This document shows, piece after piece, positions 6,881-13,035 of a stretch of 13,035 nt of DNA (position 1 is the first letter of the stretch; every line of letters begins with the position of its first letter). The notes under the pieces were generated by a model. It was not told the origin of the DNA and did not search any database. It saw nothing but the letters and a program-made list of their open reading frames with translations. Made by a program: the position numbers and the translations under genes. The DNA is from Geopsychrobacter sp. (GTDB lineage: Bacteria > Desulfobacterota > Desulfuromonadia > Desulfuromonadales > Geopsychrobacteraceae), in NCBI GenBank assembly GCA_030620915.1, contig JAUXIR010000013.1:1-13035 (forward strand). Direction: 5' to 3'.

Positions 6881-7950
6881 GTGGACTTGAGTGCCGCGTG
6901 CAATACCCGCTGGCTCAATACGAGTTGGCGGTCGACCTGTCGGTGAGACCCGGGGTTACCGTGCTCCTCGGCCCCAATGGTGCGGGCAAAAGCAGTCTGC
7001 TGCGCCTGCTCGCCGGACTGGCCAAACCCAGGGCGGGGCGGATCAGACTGGGCGAGCGCCTGCTGTTCGATGCCCACAAGAAGATTGACCTGCCTCCCGA
7101 GCAGCGGCGCATCGGCATGGTGTTTCAGGATTTGGCGCTCTTCCCGCACCTCGACGTCAGGCGGAACATCGCCTTCGGTCTGAGTGTTCGCCGCCTGCCG
7201 AAGGAGGCCGTCAAGACCCGAGTCGATGAGATGCTCGACAAACTTGGGATCGCTCAACTGGCCCAGCGCAGTGTCACCACCCTCTCGGGCGGGGAAAGAC
7301 AGAAGGTTGCCCTGGCGCGAACCCTGATTACCGATCCGCAACTGCTGCTGCTCGATGAACCGACCGCCGCCCTCGACCCTTCGGCACGCGGGGCGATCCG
7401 ACGCTGGCTGCACCAGATCCTCGGCCAGTTGCAGATTCCGACCCTGCTGGTGACCCATGATGCCGAAGAGGTCGCCTGGTTCCGCAAGCGGGTGGCGGTA
7501 ATCGAAAAGGGTCAAATCGTCCAGCGCGGCAGCTATCACCAACTGCTGCGTGAACCACAGAGTGATTTTGTTGCGCGCTTCGCCGGAATCAATATGATCA
7601 GCGGAGAGGTATTCGAGGATCGGTTCGAAAAGGTCTTCATCAGCAGCGGCGGGACAAAACTGCAGGGCCAATTCGGCAGTGTTCTGCCTGGCCCGGCCTG
7701 TCTGGCGGTGGCGCCCTGGGAGGTCTTGCTCTTCGCCGAACCGCCGGGAGGCAGCGCACAGAACGTCATCCCCGGCCGCGTCATCGAGAGGATCGTGCTG
7801 GGTGACCGGGTGAGGGTCACCCTGCTCGGCGCAGAGAAACTCGTGGCCGAGATCAGCCACCGGGCCTGGAAACAGATGGGCGAATTCGACAAGGGCACAG
7901 AACTTCATGCCGTCTTCAAGACCGGCGAAGCACGAATTACCAACAACTAA
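6877..7950 (+). CDS. modC: Molybdate ABC transporter ATP-binding protein with C-terminal TOBE/Mop domain
   Basis: 357 residues from the chosen start. The ATPase domain has Walker A GPNGAGKS at 32-39, Q-loop Gln84 in VFQD, signature LSGGERQ at 136-142, Walker B LLLLDE at 156-161 and switch His194. Residues about 240-355 form a C-terminal regulatory extension including one TOBE/Mop unit beginning near SAQNVIPGRV (293-302), which in other ModC proteins can bind molybdate and shut transport. The frame could start at ATG 6850, but ATG 6877 overlaps the modB stop (ATGA) and has AGGGGAG at 6862-6868 with an 8-base spacer, so 6877 is used. It powers import through ModB. This TOBE domain is the only obvious intracellular molybdate-sensing module in the operon, since ModE lacks one. 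Confidence 0.95.
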   Translation: MSGLECRVQYPLAQYELAVDLSVRPGVTVLLGPNGAGKSSLLRLLAGLAKPRAGRIRLGERLLFDAHKKIDLPPEQRRIGMVFQDLALFPHLDVRRNIAFGLSVRRLPKEAVKTRVDEMLDKLGIAQLAQRSVTTLSGGERQKVALARTLITDPQLLLLDEPTAALDPSARGAIRRWLHQILGQLQIPTLLVTHDAEEVAWFRKRVAVIEKGQIVQRGSYHQLLREPQSDFVARFAGINMISGEVFEDRFEKVFISSGGTKLQGQFGSVLPGPACLAVAPWEVLLFAEPPGGSAQNVIPGRVIERIVLGDRVRVTLLGAEKLVAEISHRAWKQMGEFDKGTELHAVFKTGEARITNN

Positions 7951-7974
7951 GGCAACAACCAACAAGGAGCATCC

Positions 7975-8409
7975 ATGAATGCAAAGATAGTGGCAACCTG
8001 CATCAGCGAAAACAAGGGCGAGCGCAAGACCCAGGTCGAACAGGTCGAACTGCGCCGGGAACACGGTATCATCGGTGACGCCCACGCCGGGGACTGGCAT
8101 CGCCAGATCAGCCTGCTCGCCACCGAGAGCATCGCCAAGATGCAGGCGATGGGCCTGGATGTCGACAGCGGCGACTTTGCCGAAAACCTCACCACTCAAG
8201 GGATCGATCTGGTCGGTCTGCCGATCGGCACGCGCCTCAGGATTGGCGAGACCCTGCTCGAAGTCACCCAGATCGGCAAGGAATGCCACAATCGCTGTGC
8301 CATCTACCATCAGGCCGGTGACTGCGTGATGCCGAAGGAAGGGATCTTCGCGCGGGTGATCGAGGGCGGCATCATCAAGCCTGCAGATGCAATCGAAAAT
8401 TTAGGCTGA
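7975..8409 (+). CDS. Stand-alone MOSC-domain protein
   Basis: 144 residues, essentially one MOSC domain: GIIGDAHAGDWHRQISLL at 31-48, FAENLTT at 68-74, IGTRLRIGETLLEVTQIGKEC at 84-104. MOSC domains bind molybdopterin-type cofactors or shuttle sulfur in Moco sulfurases and YiiM/mARC-like proteins. Candidate sulfur-handling residues are C104, C108 and C117 (KECHNRC, then GDC). It starts 24 bases after modC with an AAGGAG-type site 6 bases before the ATG, so it is the last gene of the mod operon. Small MOSC proteins of this type are often found with moaB/mog genes; the exact role is unproven and no symbol is given. Confidence 0.85.
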   Translation: MNAKIVATCISENKGERKTQVEQVELRREHGIIGDAHAGDWHRQISLLATESIAKMQAMGLDVDSGDFAENLTTQGIDLVGLPIGTRLRIGETLLEVTQIGKECHNRCAIYHQAGDCVMPKEGIFARVIEGGIIKPADAIENLG

Positions 8410-8420
8410 AGGCCTGATCT

Positions 8421-8609
8421 GGCCACCAAGGCACCAAGAAAATCATCTTAACGGAGAGCCGCAGAGAGGGAGAGTCCGCCGAAAAAGGCTAAGATCTGAA
8501 GGTTTTGCTTTTAAAACCAAATAATAGATCTGGCCTACCCTGCGCTCTCCGCTTTTCTCTCCGTCACTGCGTTAAAAACGCCTGTGACCTTCTTGGTGTC
8601 CTTGGTGTC
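8421..8609. repeat. Dispersed inverted-repeat element, copy 2 (CACCAAG family)
   Basis: The 189-bp element starts 12 bases after the MOSC stop. Its left arm (two CACCAAG units, 8421-8440) pairs with the right arm (two CTTGGTG units, 8590-8609) with few mismatches. A near-identical block to copy 1, CACCAAGAAAATCATCTTAA then CGGAGAG, lies at 8432-8458, and GGTTTTGCTTTTAAAACCAA at 8501-8520 corresponds to the core of copy 1. Inner arms TTAACGGAGAG and CTCTCCGTCACTGCGTTAA also pair. It may serve as a transcription barrier after the operon through its hairpins. Confidence 0.75.
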
Positions 8610-8673
8610 TTAAGCGAACAACGCGAGCGGGTGGCACATTAATTTTTCAGATTTTGCTCAAAAGGATCAATTC

Positions 8674-9888
8674 ATGCTCAGCTACGATGAAGCAATAAAA
8701 CTGGTACTCGACAACATCGCCCCCTTGCCGGCGGTTGAGAAACCGTTGGATGAAGCCGGTGGCTTGGTGCTGGCCGAAGCGATCAACGCGCGCTGGGACA
8801 TGCCGCCGGCGGACAACTCGGCGATGGATGGCTTTGCCTTCGACTTTAACAGCTGGTCAGCCGCCACAGCCCTGCCGGTCATCGGCCGCAGCTATGCCGG
8901 TCATCCCCTGAACGAGTCTGTGCCGTCCGGTTCCGCCGTGCGCATCATGACCGGGGCACCGCTGCCGGACGGTTGTGACACCGTCGTCCCCCTTGAGCAG
9001 GTCGAAGAGAACGGCGACTCTATTCAGCTGCTAAAAGGCTGTAAGCCGCTCCAGCATGTGCGCTTTGCGGCGGAAGAATTCCACCGCGGCGACCTGCTGC
9101 TGCAGACCGGCACCTGCCTGCGGGCTGGGGAGATCGGCCTGCTTGCCGCGGCCGGAATCGCGCGGATTCTGGTCCATCCGGCACCAAAGGTGGCGATCCT
9201 CTCGACCGGCGACGAACTGGTTGACCTGGGTGAACAACCGGGGCCGGGGCAGATCGTCAACTCGAACCTGCATCTGCTCAGTGCACGCCTGCGCGAGAGC
9301 GGGGCCGAGGTGATCCCCCTCGGGATCGCCCTCGACGATGAGGCCGATCTCGATCAGCGCCTGCAGCTCGGACTGCAGGCCGACCTGCTGTTGACCAGCG
9401 GCGGGGTTTCGGTCGGCGACAAGGATCAGGTTCAGGACGCCTTTGTGCGCAACGGCTTTGAGAAGATTTTCTGGAAGGTCGCGATCAAACCGGGCAAGCC
9501 GGTGCTGTTCGGCAAGATCGGCCCACAGCCGGTCTTCGGCCTGCCCGGCAATCCGGCCTCCTCGGCGGCGACCTGTGAGCTCTTCACCATCCCCGCCCTG
9601 CGGCGGCTCGCCGGCCATCAGGATCCTTTGCCGCCGCGACTCAAGGTGCGGCTCGCCGCCCCGGTCAAAGGCGGTGGCAAGCGTCAGACCTTTCTCTGGG
9701 GCAGTCTGCATCCGGAATCAGACGGCTACCTGTTCACGGCATCGAATCGACAGGGCTCGGGTCAAAACCGTTCACTGCAGAGGGCCAATGCGCTCCTGCC
9801 GGTCGCGGTTGACTCCCCCGATCTGGAAAGCGGCACCCTGGTCGAGGTGCTGCTGATGCGTCTGCCCGCGGGAGAGGGCATATACTGA
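8674..9888 (+). CDS. moeA: Molybdopterin molybdenumtransferase
   Basis: 404 residues, the usual MoeA length. Motifs in order: PPADNSAMDGFA at 45-55, RIMTGAPLPDGCDTVVPLEQ at 90-109, ILSTGDEL at 175-182, TSGGVSVGDKD at 241-251, KPGKPVLFG at 272-280 and FGLPGNPASS at 288-297. MoeA inserts molybdate into adenylylated molybdopterin, the last step before MobA. It acts in the cytoplasm on the product of MogA/MoaB-type adenylyltransferases, which are not in this window. AAAAGGA precedes the ATG by 8 bases. It is separated from the mod operon by the repeat at 8421-8609, so it probably has its own promoter, although none stands out. The last codons form the 5' arm of a terminator. Confidence 0.95.
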   Translation: MLSYDEAIKLVLDNIAPLPAVEKPLDEAGGLVLAEAINARWDMPPADNSAMDGFAFDFNSWSAATALPVIGRSYAGHPLNESVPSGSAVRIMTGAPLPDGCDTVVPLEQVEENGDSIQLLKGCKPLQHVRFAAEEFHRGDLLLQTGTCLRAGEIGLLAAAGIARILVHPAPKVAILSTGDELVDLGEQPGPGQIVNSNLHLLSARLRESGAEVIPLGIALDDEADLDQRLQLGLQADLLLTSGGVSVGDKDQVQDAFVRNGFEKIFWKVAIKPGKPVLFGKIGPQPVFGLPGNPASSAATCELFTIPALRRLAGHQDPLPPRLKVRLAAPVKGGGKRQTFLWGSLHPESDGYLFTASNRQGSGQNRSLQRANALLPVAVDSPDLESGTLVEVLLMRLPAGEGIY

Positions 9889-9909
9889 TGGCAGACGCGT
9901 TGTTTTTTT
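9858..9909 (+). terminator. Rho-independent terminator overlapping the end of moeA
   Basis: GCGTCTGCC (9858-9866, inside moeA codons for RLP) pairs perfectly with GGCAGACGC (9890-9898). Wobble pairs can extend the stem outward, and seven T residues follow at 9903-9909. The loop is large (23 bases) and contains the moeA stop codon. A competing hairpin TGCCC (9863-9867)/GGGCA (9876-9880) uses part of the 5' arm. Confidence 0.65.
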
Positions 9910-9928
9910 CTGTTTTCCATTGTATCCT
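9900..9928 (+). promoter_or_regulatory. Possible promoter of tatA
   Basis: TTGTTT (9900-9905) and TATCCT (9923-9928) are 17 bases apart in an AT-rich stretch. The -35 overlaps the terminator T-run, so this is a weak call; it is offered because tatA follows a terminator and needs its own start. The remaining leader to 10016 shows only a weak CCCC/GGGG stem. Confidence 0.25.
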
Positions 9929-10016
9929 ATTGAATCCCGGCCACAAACTGATCGGCCAGGTCACTAAAAACTGACTAATTCCCCCACGATGGGGAGCATA
10001 CTTAAGGAGATAAAAC

Positions 10017-10229
10017 ATGTTCGGACTCGGCACACAGGAACTACTGATTATTCTGGTTCTGGTGATGATTGTCTTCGGCGCGGGCAAACTGCCCCAGGTC
10101 GGCGGCGCACTCGGCAAAGGCCTGCGTAACTTCAAAAAAGGGATGGGCGAGGCCGGCGAAGAGATCGAAGAGGCGCAGGTCGAAGAGATCGAGAAGAAAG
10201 AGGAAAAGGACGAGAAGAAAGAGGACTGA
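10017..10229 (+). CDS. tatA: Twin-arginine translocase subunit of the TatA/TatE type
   Basis: 70 residues. A single membrane span lies at about 5-20, then the hinge FGAGKLP at 20-26 (family pattern FG...LP), an amphipathic helix about 27-42, and a highly charged Glu/Lys tail from 45 to the end. TatA oligomers form the size-variable pore that exports folded proteins with twin-arginine signals, including many molybdoenzymes. The position among cofactor genes therefore makes sense. AAGGAG sits 7 bases before the ATG. No tatB or tatC is nearby. Short length and the FG..LP hinge favour TatA/E over TatB. Confidence 0.93.
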   Translation: MFGLGTQELLIILVLVMIVFGAGKLPQVGGALGKGLRNFKKGMGEAGEEIEEAQVEEIEKKEEKDEKKED

Positions 10230-10250
10230 TTCCAGCCTGAAAACTTCATC

Positions 10251-10286
10251 AAAAAAGAGCAGCCCGAAAATGGCTGCTCTTTTTTT
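10251..10286. terminator. Bidirectional terminator between tatA and moaA
   Basis: AAAAGAGCAGCC (10253-10264), loop CGAAAAT, GGCTGCTCTTTT (10272-10283) is a perfect 12-bp stem flanked by an A-run on the left and a T-run on the right. It can stop tatA transcription rightward and moaA transcription leftward, as these two genes converge here. Confidence 0.9.
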
Positions 10287-10336
10287 GTTCTTATTCCGCT
10301 TCACCAGCGCCTAACGCCTAACGCCCAGCGCCAGAT

Positions 10337-11320
10337 CTATCCGCCGATCCCCTGCATCTTGCGCCGCCGTTCCGGCACCCCGATCTCTTCGGCAATCCGA
10401 TGGCGTTCCGGTTTGATCTGCACCGCCCCGAGCAGCAGTTGGGCCAACTCCTCATCACTGCAACCCTGGCGTAGCGGGGTGCGCAGATCGACCTCATCTT
10501 CACAGAAGAGACAGGGACGTAAAAAGCCATCCGCGGTCAGGCGCAGGCGGTTACACTCACCACAGAAGTGCTCTGAAACGGCGGGGATCACCCCAACCAC
10601 TCCCTTGGCACCCTCATACTGATAGAGCCGGGCGGGACCGGCCGGGCCCCTGCGTTCGAGCTCTGTGAGCGGAGCGATTGAACGCAGCACCTCAGCTATT
10701 TCGGCGGCCGGAAAACGGCTTTCGGGTGGATAGTCGAGGCCGCCACTGACCGGCATGAACTCGATGAAACGCACCTGCCAATCATGCTCGAAGGTCAGAC
10801 GGGCAAAATCGGCGATTTCATCGGCATTAACACCGCGAATCGGCACCATATTGAGCTTGAGGGGCCAGAGACCCGCCGCCTCGGCGGCATAGATTCCATC
10901 GAGAACCTTCTCGAGACCGGGACGACGGGTGATCTGTTCGAATCGTTCCGGCTTCAGGGTATCGAGGCTGATATTGACGCGCTGCAGGCCGACCTTTTTC
11001 AGCTCAGCGGCCTTGTCCGCCAACAGCAGGCCGTTGCTGGTCAGGGTCAGCTCCGGCTGCTCCGGCAGCTGGCAGAGCCGTTCAACAAAGGGGATTAAGC
11101 CTTTGCGCACCAACGGCTCTCCTCCGGTCAGACGGATCTTACGCACCCCATGCTCAACCGCAATCCGAGCAACGCGGAACAGCTCCTCAAAGGAGAGAAC
11201 CTGACCATGCCCAACCGAGGGAACACCCTCTTCAGGCATGCAGTAACGACAGCGCAGATTGCAACGATCGGTGATCGAGATCCGCAGGTAGTCAATTTTT
11301 CGATTGAAGGTATCGCGCAA
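10337..11320 (-). CDS. moaA: GTP 3',8-cyclase, first enzyme of molybdopterin synthesis
   Basis: 327 residues from the chosen start. An N-terminal radical SAM cluster C20-x3-C24-x2-C27 in RCNLRCRYC, LTGGEPL, and NISLDTL identify the fold. The second [4Fe-4S] site is C253-x2-C256 with C270 (HFCGECNRLR, then RPCLF). The conserved C-terminal Gly-Gly is present. MoaA converts GTP to 3',8-cyclo-dihydro-GTP, which MoaC (not here) turns into cyclic pyranopterin monophosphate. The open frame runs back to an ATG at 11431, but the extra 37 residues are unlike MoaA. TTG at 11318-11320 yields MRDTFNRKIDYLRIS, the normal family start, and is preceded by AGAGGTGA (11335-11328) at 7 bases. That start is therefore chosen. 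It is convergent with tatA and divergent from the PP-loop gene. Confidence 0.93.
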   Translation of the reverse strand: MRDTFNRKIDYLRISITDRCNLRCRYCMPEEGVPSVGHGQVLSFEELFRVARIAVEHGVRKIRLTGGEPLVRKGLIPFVERLCQLPEQPELTLTSNGLLLADKAAELKKVGLQRVNISLDTLKPERFEQITRRPGLEKVLDGIYAAEAAGLWPLKLNMVPIRGVNADEIADFARLTFEHDWQVRFIEFMPVSGGLDYPPESRFPAAEIAEVLRSIAPLTELERRGPAGPARLYQYEGAKGVVGVIPAVSEHFCGECNRLRLTADGFLRPCLFCEDEVDLRTPLRQGCSDEELAQLLLGAVQIKPERHRIAEEIGVPERRRKMQGIGG

Positions 11321-11434
11321 GAGAAAATCACCTCTAAAACTTGAAGTTGGTTGGAATCCAGAATACTCTCTCCGCCGCCGGCAGACAAGCCAATTGGCCC
11401 TTTTTTCACCATCGGCAGGGTTGTATGGCATTGA

Positions 11435-11464
11435 AATATCGTGTTAACCTGCAATTCGTTTCAA
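11435..11464 (-). promoter_or_regulatory. Candidate promoter of moaA
   Basis: On the minus strand TTGAAA (11464-11459) and GATATT (11440-11435) are 18 bases apart. Transcription would begin near 11428, downstream of or at the ATG at 11431, which supports translation from TTG 11320 and implies a leader of about 108 bases. Confidence 0.35.
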
Positions 11465-11495
11465 CGTGAACTGATCAAGAATACTGGAGCAAAAC

Positions 11496-12470
11496 ATGAG
11501 TAAAGCACTAGGACTTATTTCGGGCGGCCTCGACAGCACCCTGGCGGCGATGGCCTTGATGCGTCAGGGGATTGAAGTCACCGGCATCTCGTTTGTGACG
11601 CCATTCTTCGGTGCCGGCAAGGCCAGAATCGCCGCCGAAAAGATCGGCTTTCCGCTAATCGTGAGCGAAATCAGCGACATCCATCTGCAGATGGTCAAAG
11701 ACCCGAAATACGGCTACGGGCGCAACATGAACCCCTGCATCGATTGCCACGCGATGATGTTTCGTCTGGCGGGTGAAATCATGCAGAGGGAGGGTTTCGA
11801 CTTCCTTTTTTCAGGCGAGGTGCTCGGTCAACGGCCGATGAGCCAGAACGCCAACGCCCTGCGCAGCGTCGCCAACCACTGCGATTATACCGACAAGGTG
11901 CTGCGGCCGCTGTCGGCCAAGCTGCTGCCGATCACCCCGATGGAAGAGAGCGGCCTGGTCGATCGCGAACAGCTGCTCGATTTCCAGGGTCGCTCACGCA
12001 GACCCCAGCAGGCACTGGCGGTTAAATGGGGCTATGCCGATTATCCTTCAAGCGGCGGCGGCTGCCTGCTGACCGAGGCCGGTTTCTCCGATCGCCTGCG
12101 TGATCTGCTTGAGCATGACCCCCAGGCATCTGCCAACGACGCCGAACTGCTCAAGGTCGGTCGCCAGTTCCGCCTGTCGAAAAAATGCAAACTGGTACTC
12201 GGTCGCAACCAGGCCGATAACGATGCCATGACCAAGCTGATTAAAAGTGAACACACCCTGCTGCGCAGCGCCAATTTCAGTGGCCCCTTAGGTCTGCTCT
12301 GCGGTGAGTTCGACCCTGCGACGCTGGAGGTTGCAGCGGCGATTGTCGCCAGCTATGGTAAGGGGAAGAACGAAACCGAGGTTGATGTCCTCAGCATCCG
12401 TAGCGGAGCAGAGACCGGCCTGCGGGTTGCACCACTGGCACGGGAAGAATCGCTGAAGCTGCTGCTGTAA
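11496..12470 (+). CDS. PP-loop ATPase resembling tRNA thiouridine synthases (MnmA/ThiI-like)
   Basis: 324 residues. The N terminus has the PP-loop SGGLDST at 9-15, which binds ATP to adenylate a substrate, usually a tRNA uridine carbonyl. NMNPCIDCHAMMF at 78-90 matches the MnmA element NPCxxCN, giving C81 and C84. A third cysteine, C190, sits in SSGGGCLLT at 185-193, followed by FSDRLRDLLEH. No THUMP or rhodanese domain is present, and the C-terminal 100 residues are not recognised. Three-cysteine PP-loop enzymes such as TtuA and archaeal ThiI use an Fe-S cluster to carry sulfur, so that mechanism is possible here. TGGAG lies 8 bases before the ATG. It diverges from moaA across 175 bases. It may modify tRNA or another sulfur acceptor; the substrate is not determined. 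Confidence 0.75.
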   Translation: MSKALGLISGGLDSTLAAMALMRQGIEVTGISFVTPFFGAGKARIAAEKIGFPLIVSEISDIHLQMVKDPKYGYGRNMNPCIDCHAMMFRLAGEIMQREGFDFLFSGEVLGQRPMSQNANALRSVANHCDYTDKVLRPLSAKLLPITPMEESGLVDREQLLDFQGRSRRPQQALAVKWGYADYPSSGGGCLLTEAGFSDRLRDLLEHDPQASANDAELLKVGRQFRLSKKCKLVLGRNQADNDAMTKLIKSEHTLLRSANFSGPLGLLCGEFDPATLEVAAAIVASYGKGKNETEVDVLSIRSGAETGLRVAPLAREESLKLLL

Positions 12471-12604
12471 GCCGACAGAATGCAACCCGGCAGGAAACTA
12501 AGTGGGAGCGGTGTCTAGATTCATCCAATCCCCTTCGCATGAAACAGCCTGTCGACCAAGCGGAATTGTGCCTATGCGGTTTCGCCCTTATCCAGACGGT
12601 AGGG
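12471..12604. other. Non-coding stretch between the PP-loop gene and the response regulator
   Basis: No convincing gene is seen. A weak GCCG/CGGC pairing just after the 12470 stop lacks a T-run, so no terminator is called. Open frames present on both strands have no family features. The minus-strand regulator frame reaches into this region with its final codons. Confidence 0.3.
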
Positions 12605-13035
12605 TTTCCCATTCCCTGGATCTTCGCCTCGTGCGGGTCTCCCGTCCAGGGGAGGTGGTCGATGGGAAAAACCTGGAAACAGCCCCCTTATCCGCGGACA
12701 AAGATAGCGATGACCAGCGTGAACCTCGCGGATAGCATTTGCGATATGCTGTTCCCCCGCCATGCTCACAATGTACCCGGCGGCCCCGGCCTTAAATGCC
12801 TGCATGATATAAGTCTTACTATCCTGCAAAGCCAGAAAAACAATCGGCAGCTGCGGGCTCGCCGCTTTTAAAGCGGCCAAAGTCGCCAGACTTCCCCCGG
12901 CAGAAGCGGTCCCGTCCAATAGCAGAACATTCGGCTGTAGTTTTTCTGCCAACAGGGTTGCAGCCGAGCTGTCTGCCCCCTCCCCAATGAGAACGATATC
13001 TGACACCACACCAATAAATTTCCGCAACTCAACCA
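12572..13035 (-). pseudogene. Response-regulator receiver gene, partial at the window edge and probably 3'-truncated
   Basis: The frame enters from the right edge (no true start in the window; the codon at 13025-13027 is TTG within the gene) and reads as the last four-fifths of a NarL/FixJ-type receiver. PNVLLLD carries the likely phospho-acceptor Asp (codon 12914-12916). FLALQDS follows, then AFKAGAAGYIVS and AIREVHAGHRYLCPRI. At the usual Thr/Ser position there is Ala, and at the conserved Lys of GYLLK there is Ser, so phospho-signalling may be impaired. NarL-type proteins continue after this point into a LuxR helix-turn-helix. Here only about 38 low-complexity, Pro/Gly/Arg-rich residues follow to a stop at 12572, and they overlap a nested-hairpin sequence. 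A genuine single-domain protein with a junk tail is the alternative. Confidence 0.6.
12605..12669. repeat. Nested-hairpin (RNA-like) sequence
   Basis: Three stacked inverted repeats: TTTCCCAT (12605-12612) with ATGGGAAA (12662-12669), CCCTGGA (12614-12620) with TCCAGGG (12645-12651), and CGGG (12634-12637) with CCCG (12641-12644) around a 3-base loop. Unpaired stretches lie asymmetrically between them. The strand is undecided and no known RNA class was recognised. It occupies the 3' end of the response-regulator frame, where a coding domain would be expected. Confidence 0.45.

Noticed and set aside
6760..8310. 516-residue minus-strand open frame
   Set aside because: It is antisense to modB, modC and the MOSC gene; its length comes from codon bias of the real genes.
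9981..9994. CCCC/GGGG stem before tatA as a riboswitch
   Set aside because: A 4-bp stem with a 5-base loop is too small to support such a call.
12502..12871. Plus-strand open frames of 77 and 110 residues near the right edge
   Set aside because: No ribosome-binding site or family features, and they overlap the receiver gene and the hairpin sequence.

Overview
The window (13,035 bases, GC-rich coding, with AT-richer promoter regions) looks like a chromosomal segment of an anaerobic Desulfuromonadales/Geobacter-type bacterium (Desulfobacterota). That placement is an inference from gene style: a MobA-MobB fusion, a short single-domain ModE, a stand-alone MOSC protein, a TAXI lipoprotein and a B12-binding radical SAM protein together, plus dispersed CACCAAG-type repeats. 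No rRNA or tRNA gene is visible to confirm it.

Left part (1-3650). Bases 1-80 are the end of an insertion sequence: the last codons of a transposase and its terminal inverted repeat. Two genes follow on the minus strand: an orphan TAXI-type TRAP solute-binding lipoprotein (2201-3196) and, downstream of it, a B12-binding-domain radical SAM protein (319-2070). The divergent intergenic region 3197-3650 holds a 165-bp MITE-like element whose ends match the insertion-sequence end at base 80, a GC hairpin, and a promoter plus a 9-bp-arm palindrome placed exactly on the start codon of the next gene.

Central part (3651-9888) is a molybdenum block on the plus strand. It contains mobAB (guanylyltransferase fused to a GTP-binding adaptor), a tightly overlapping modE-modA-modB-modC operon for molybdate sensing and uptake, a MOSC-domain gene, and moeA (molybdate insertion). 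Two copies of a complex inverted-repeat element lie between mobAB and modE and between the MOSC gene and moeA, so they bracket the operon. moeA ends in a terminator whose 5' arm is inside the coding region.

Right part (9889-13035). tatA (+) and moaA (-) converge on a shared bidirectional terminator. moaA (radical SAM GTP 3',8-cyclase) probably starts at a TTG, well inside the longest open frame. Divergent from it is a PP-loop ATPase resembling tRNA thiouridylases, with three candidate cluster-binding cysteines. The right edge carries the 3' portion of a response-regulator receiver gene on the minus strand. It is degenerate at two signalling positions and runs into a nested-hairpin sequence instead of a DNA-binding domain.

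Read together, ModABC imports molybdate, ModE probably regulates, MoaA starts and MoeA finishes molybdopterin-cofactor synthesis, MobAB makes the guanine-dinucleotide form, and TatA helps export folded molybdoenzymes. Missing from this window are moaC, moaD, moaE, mogA/moaB, tatC and any molybdoenzyme. The core is known biology. The less ordinary signals are the operator/leaderless arrangement at mobAB, the repeat elements, the TAXI/B12-rSAM pair, the three-cysteine PP-loop protein and the truncated regulator.
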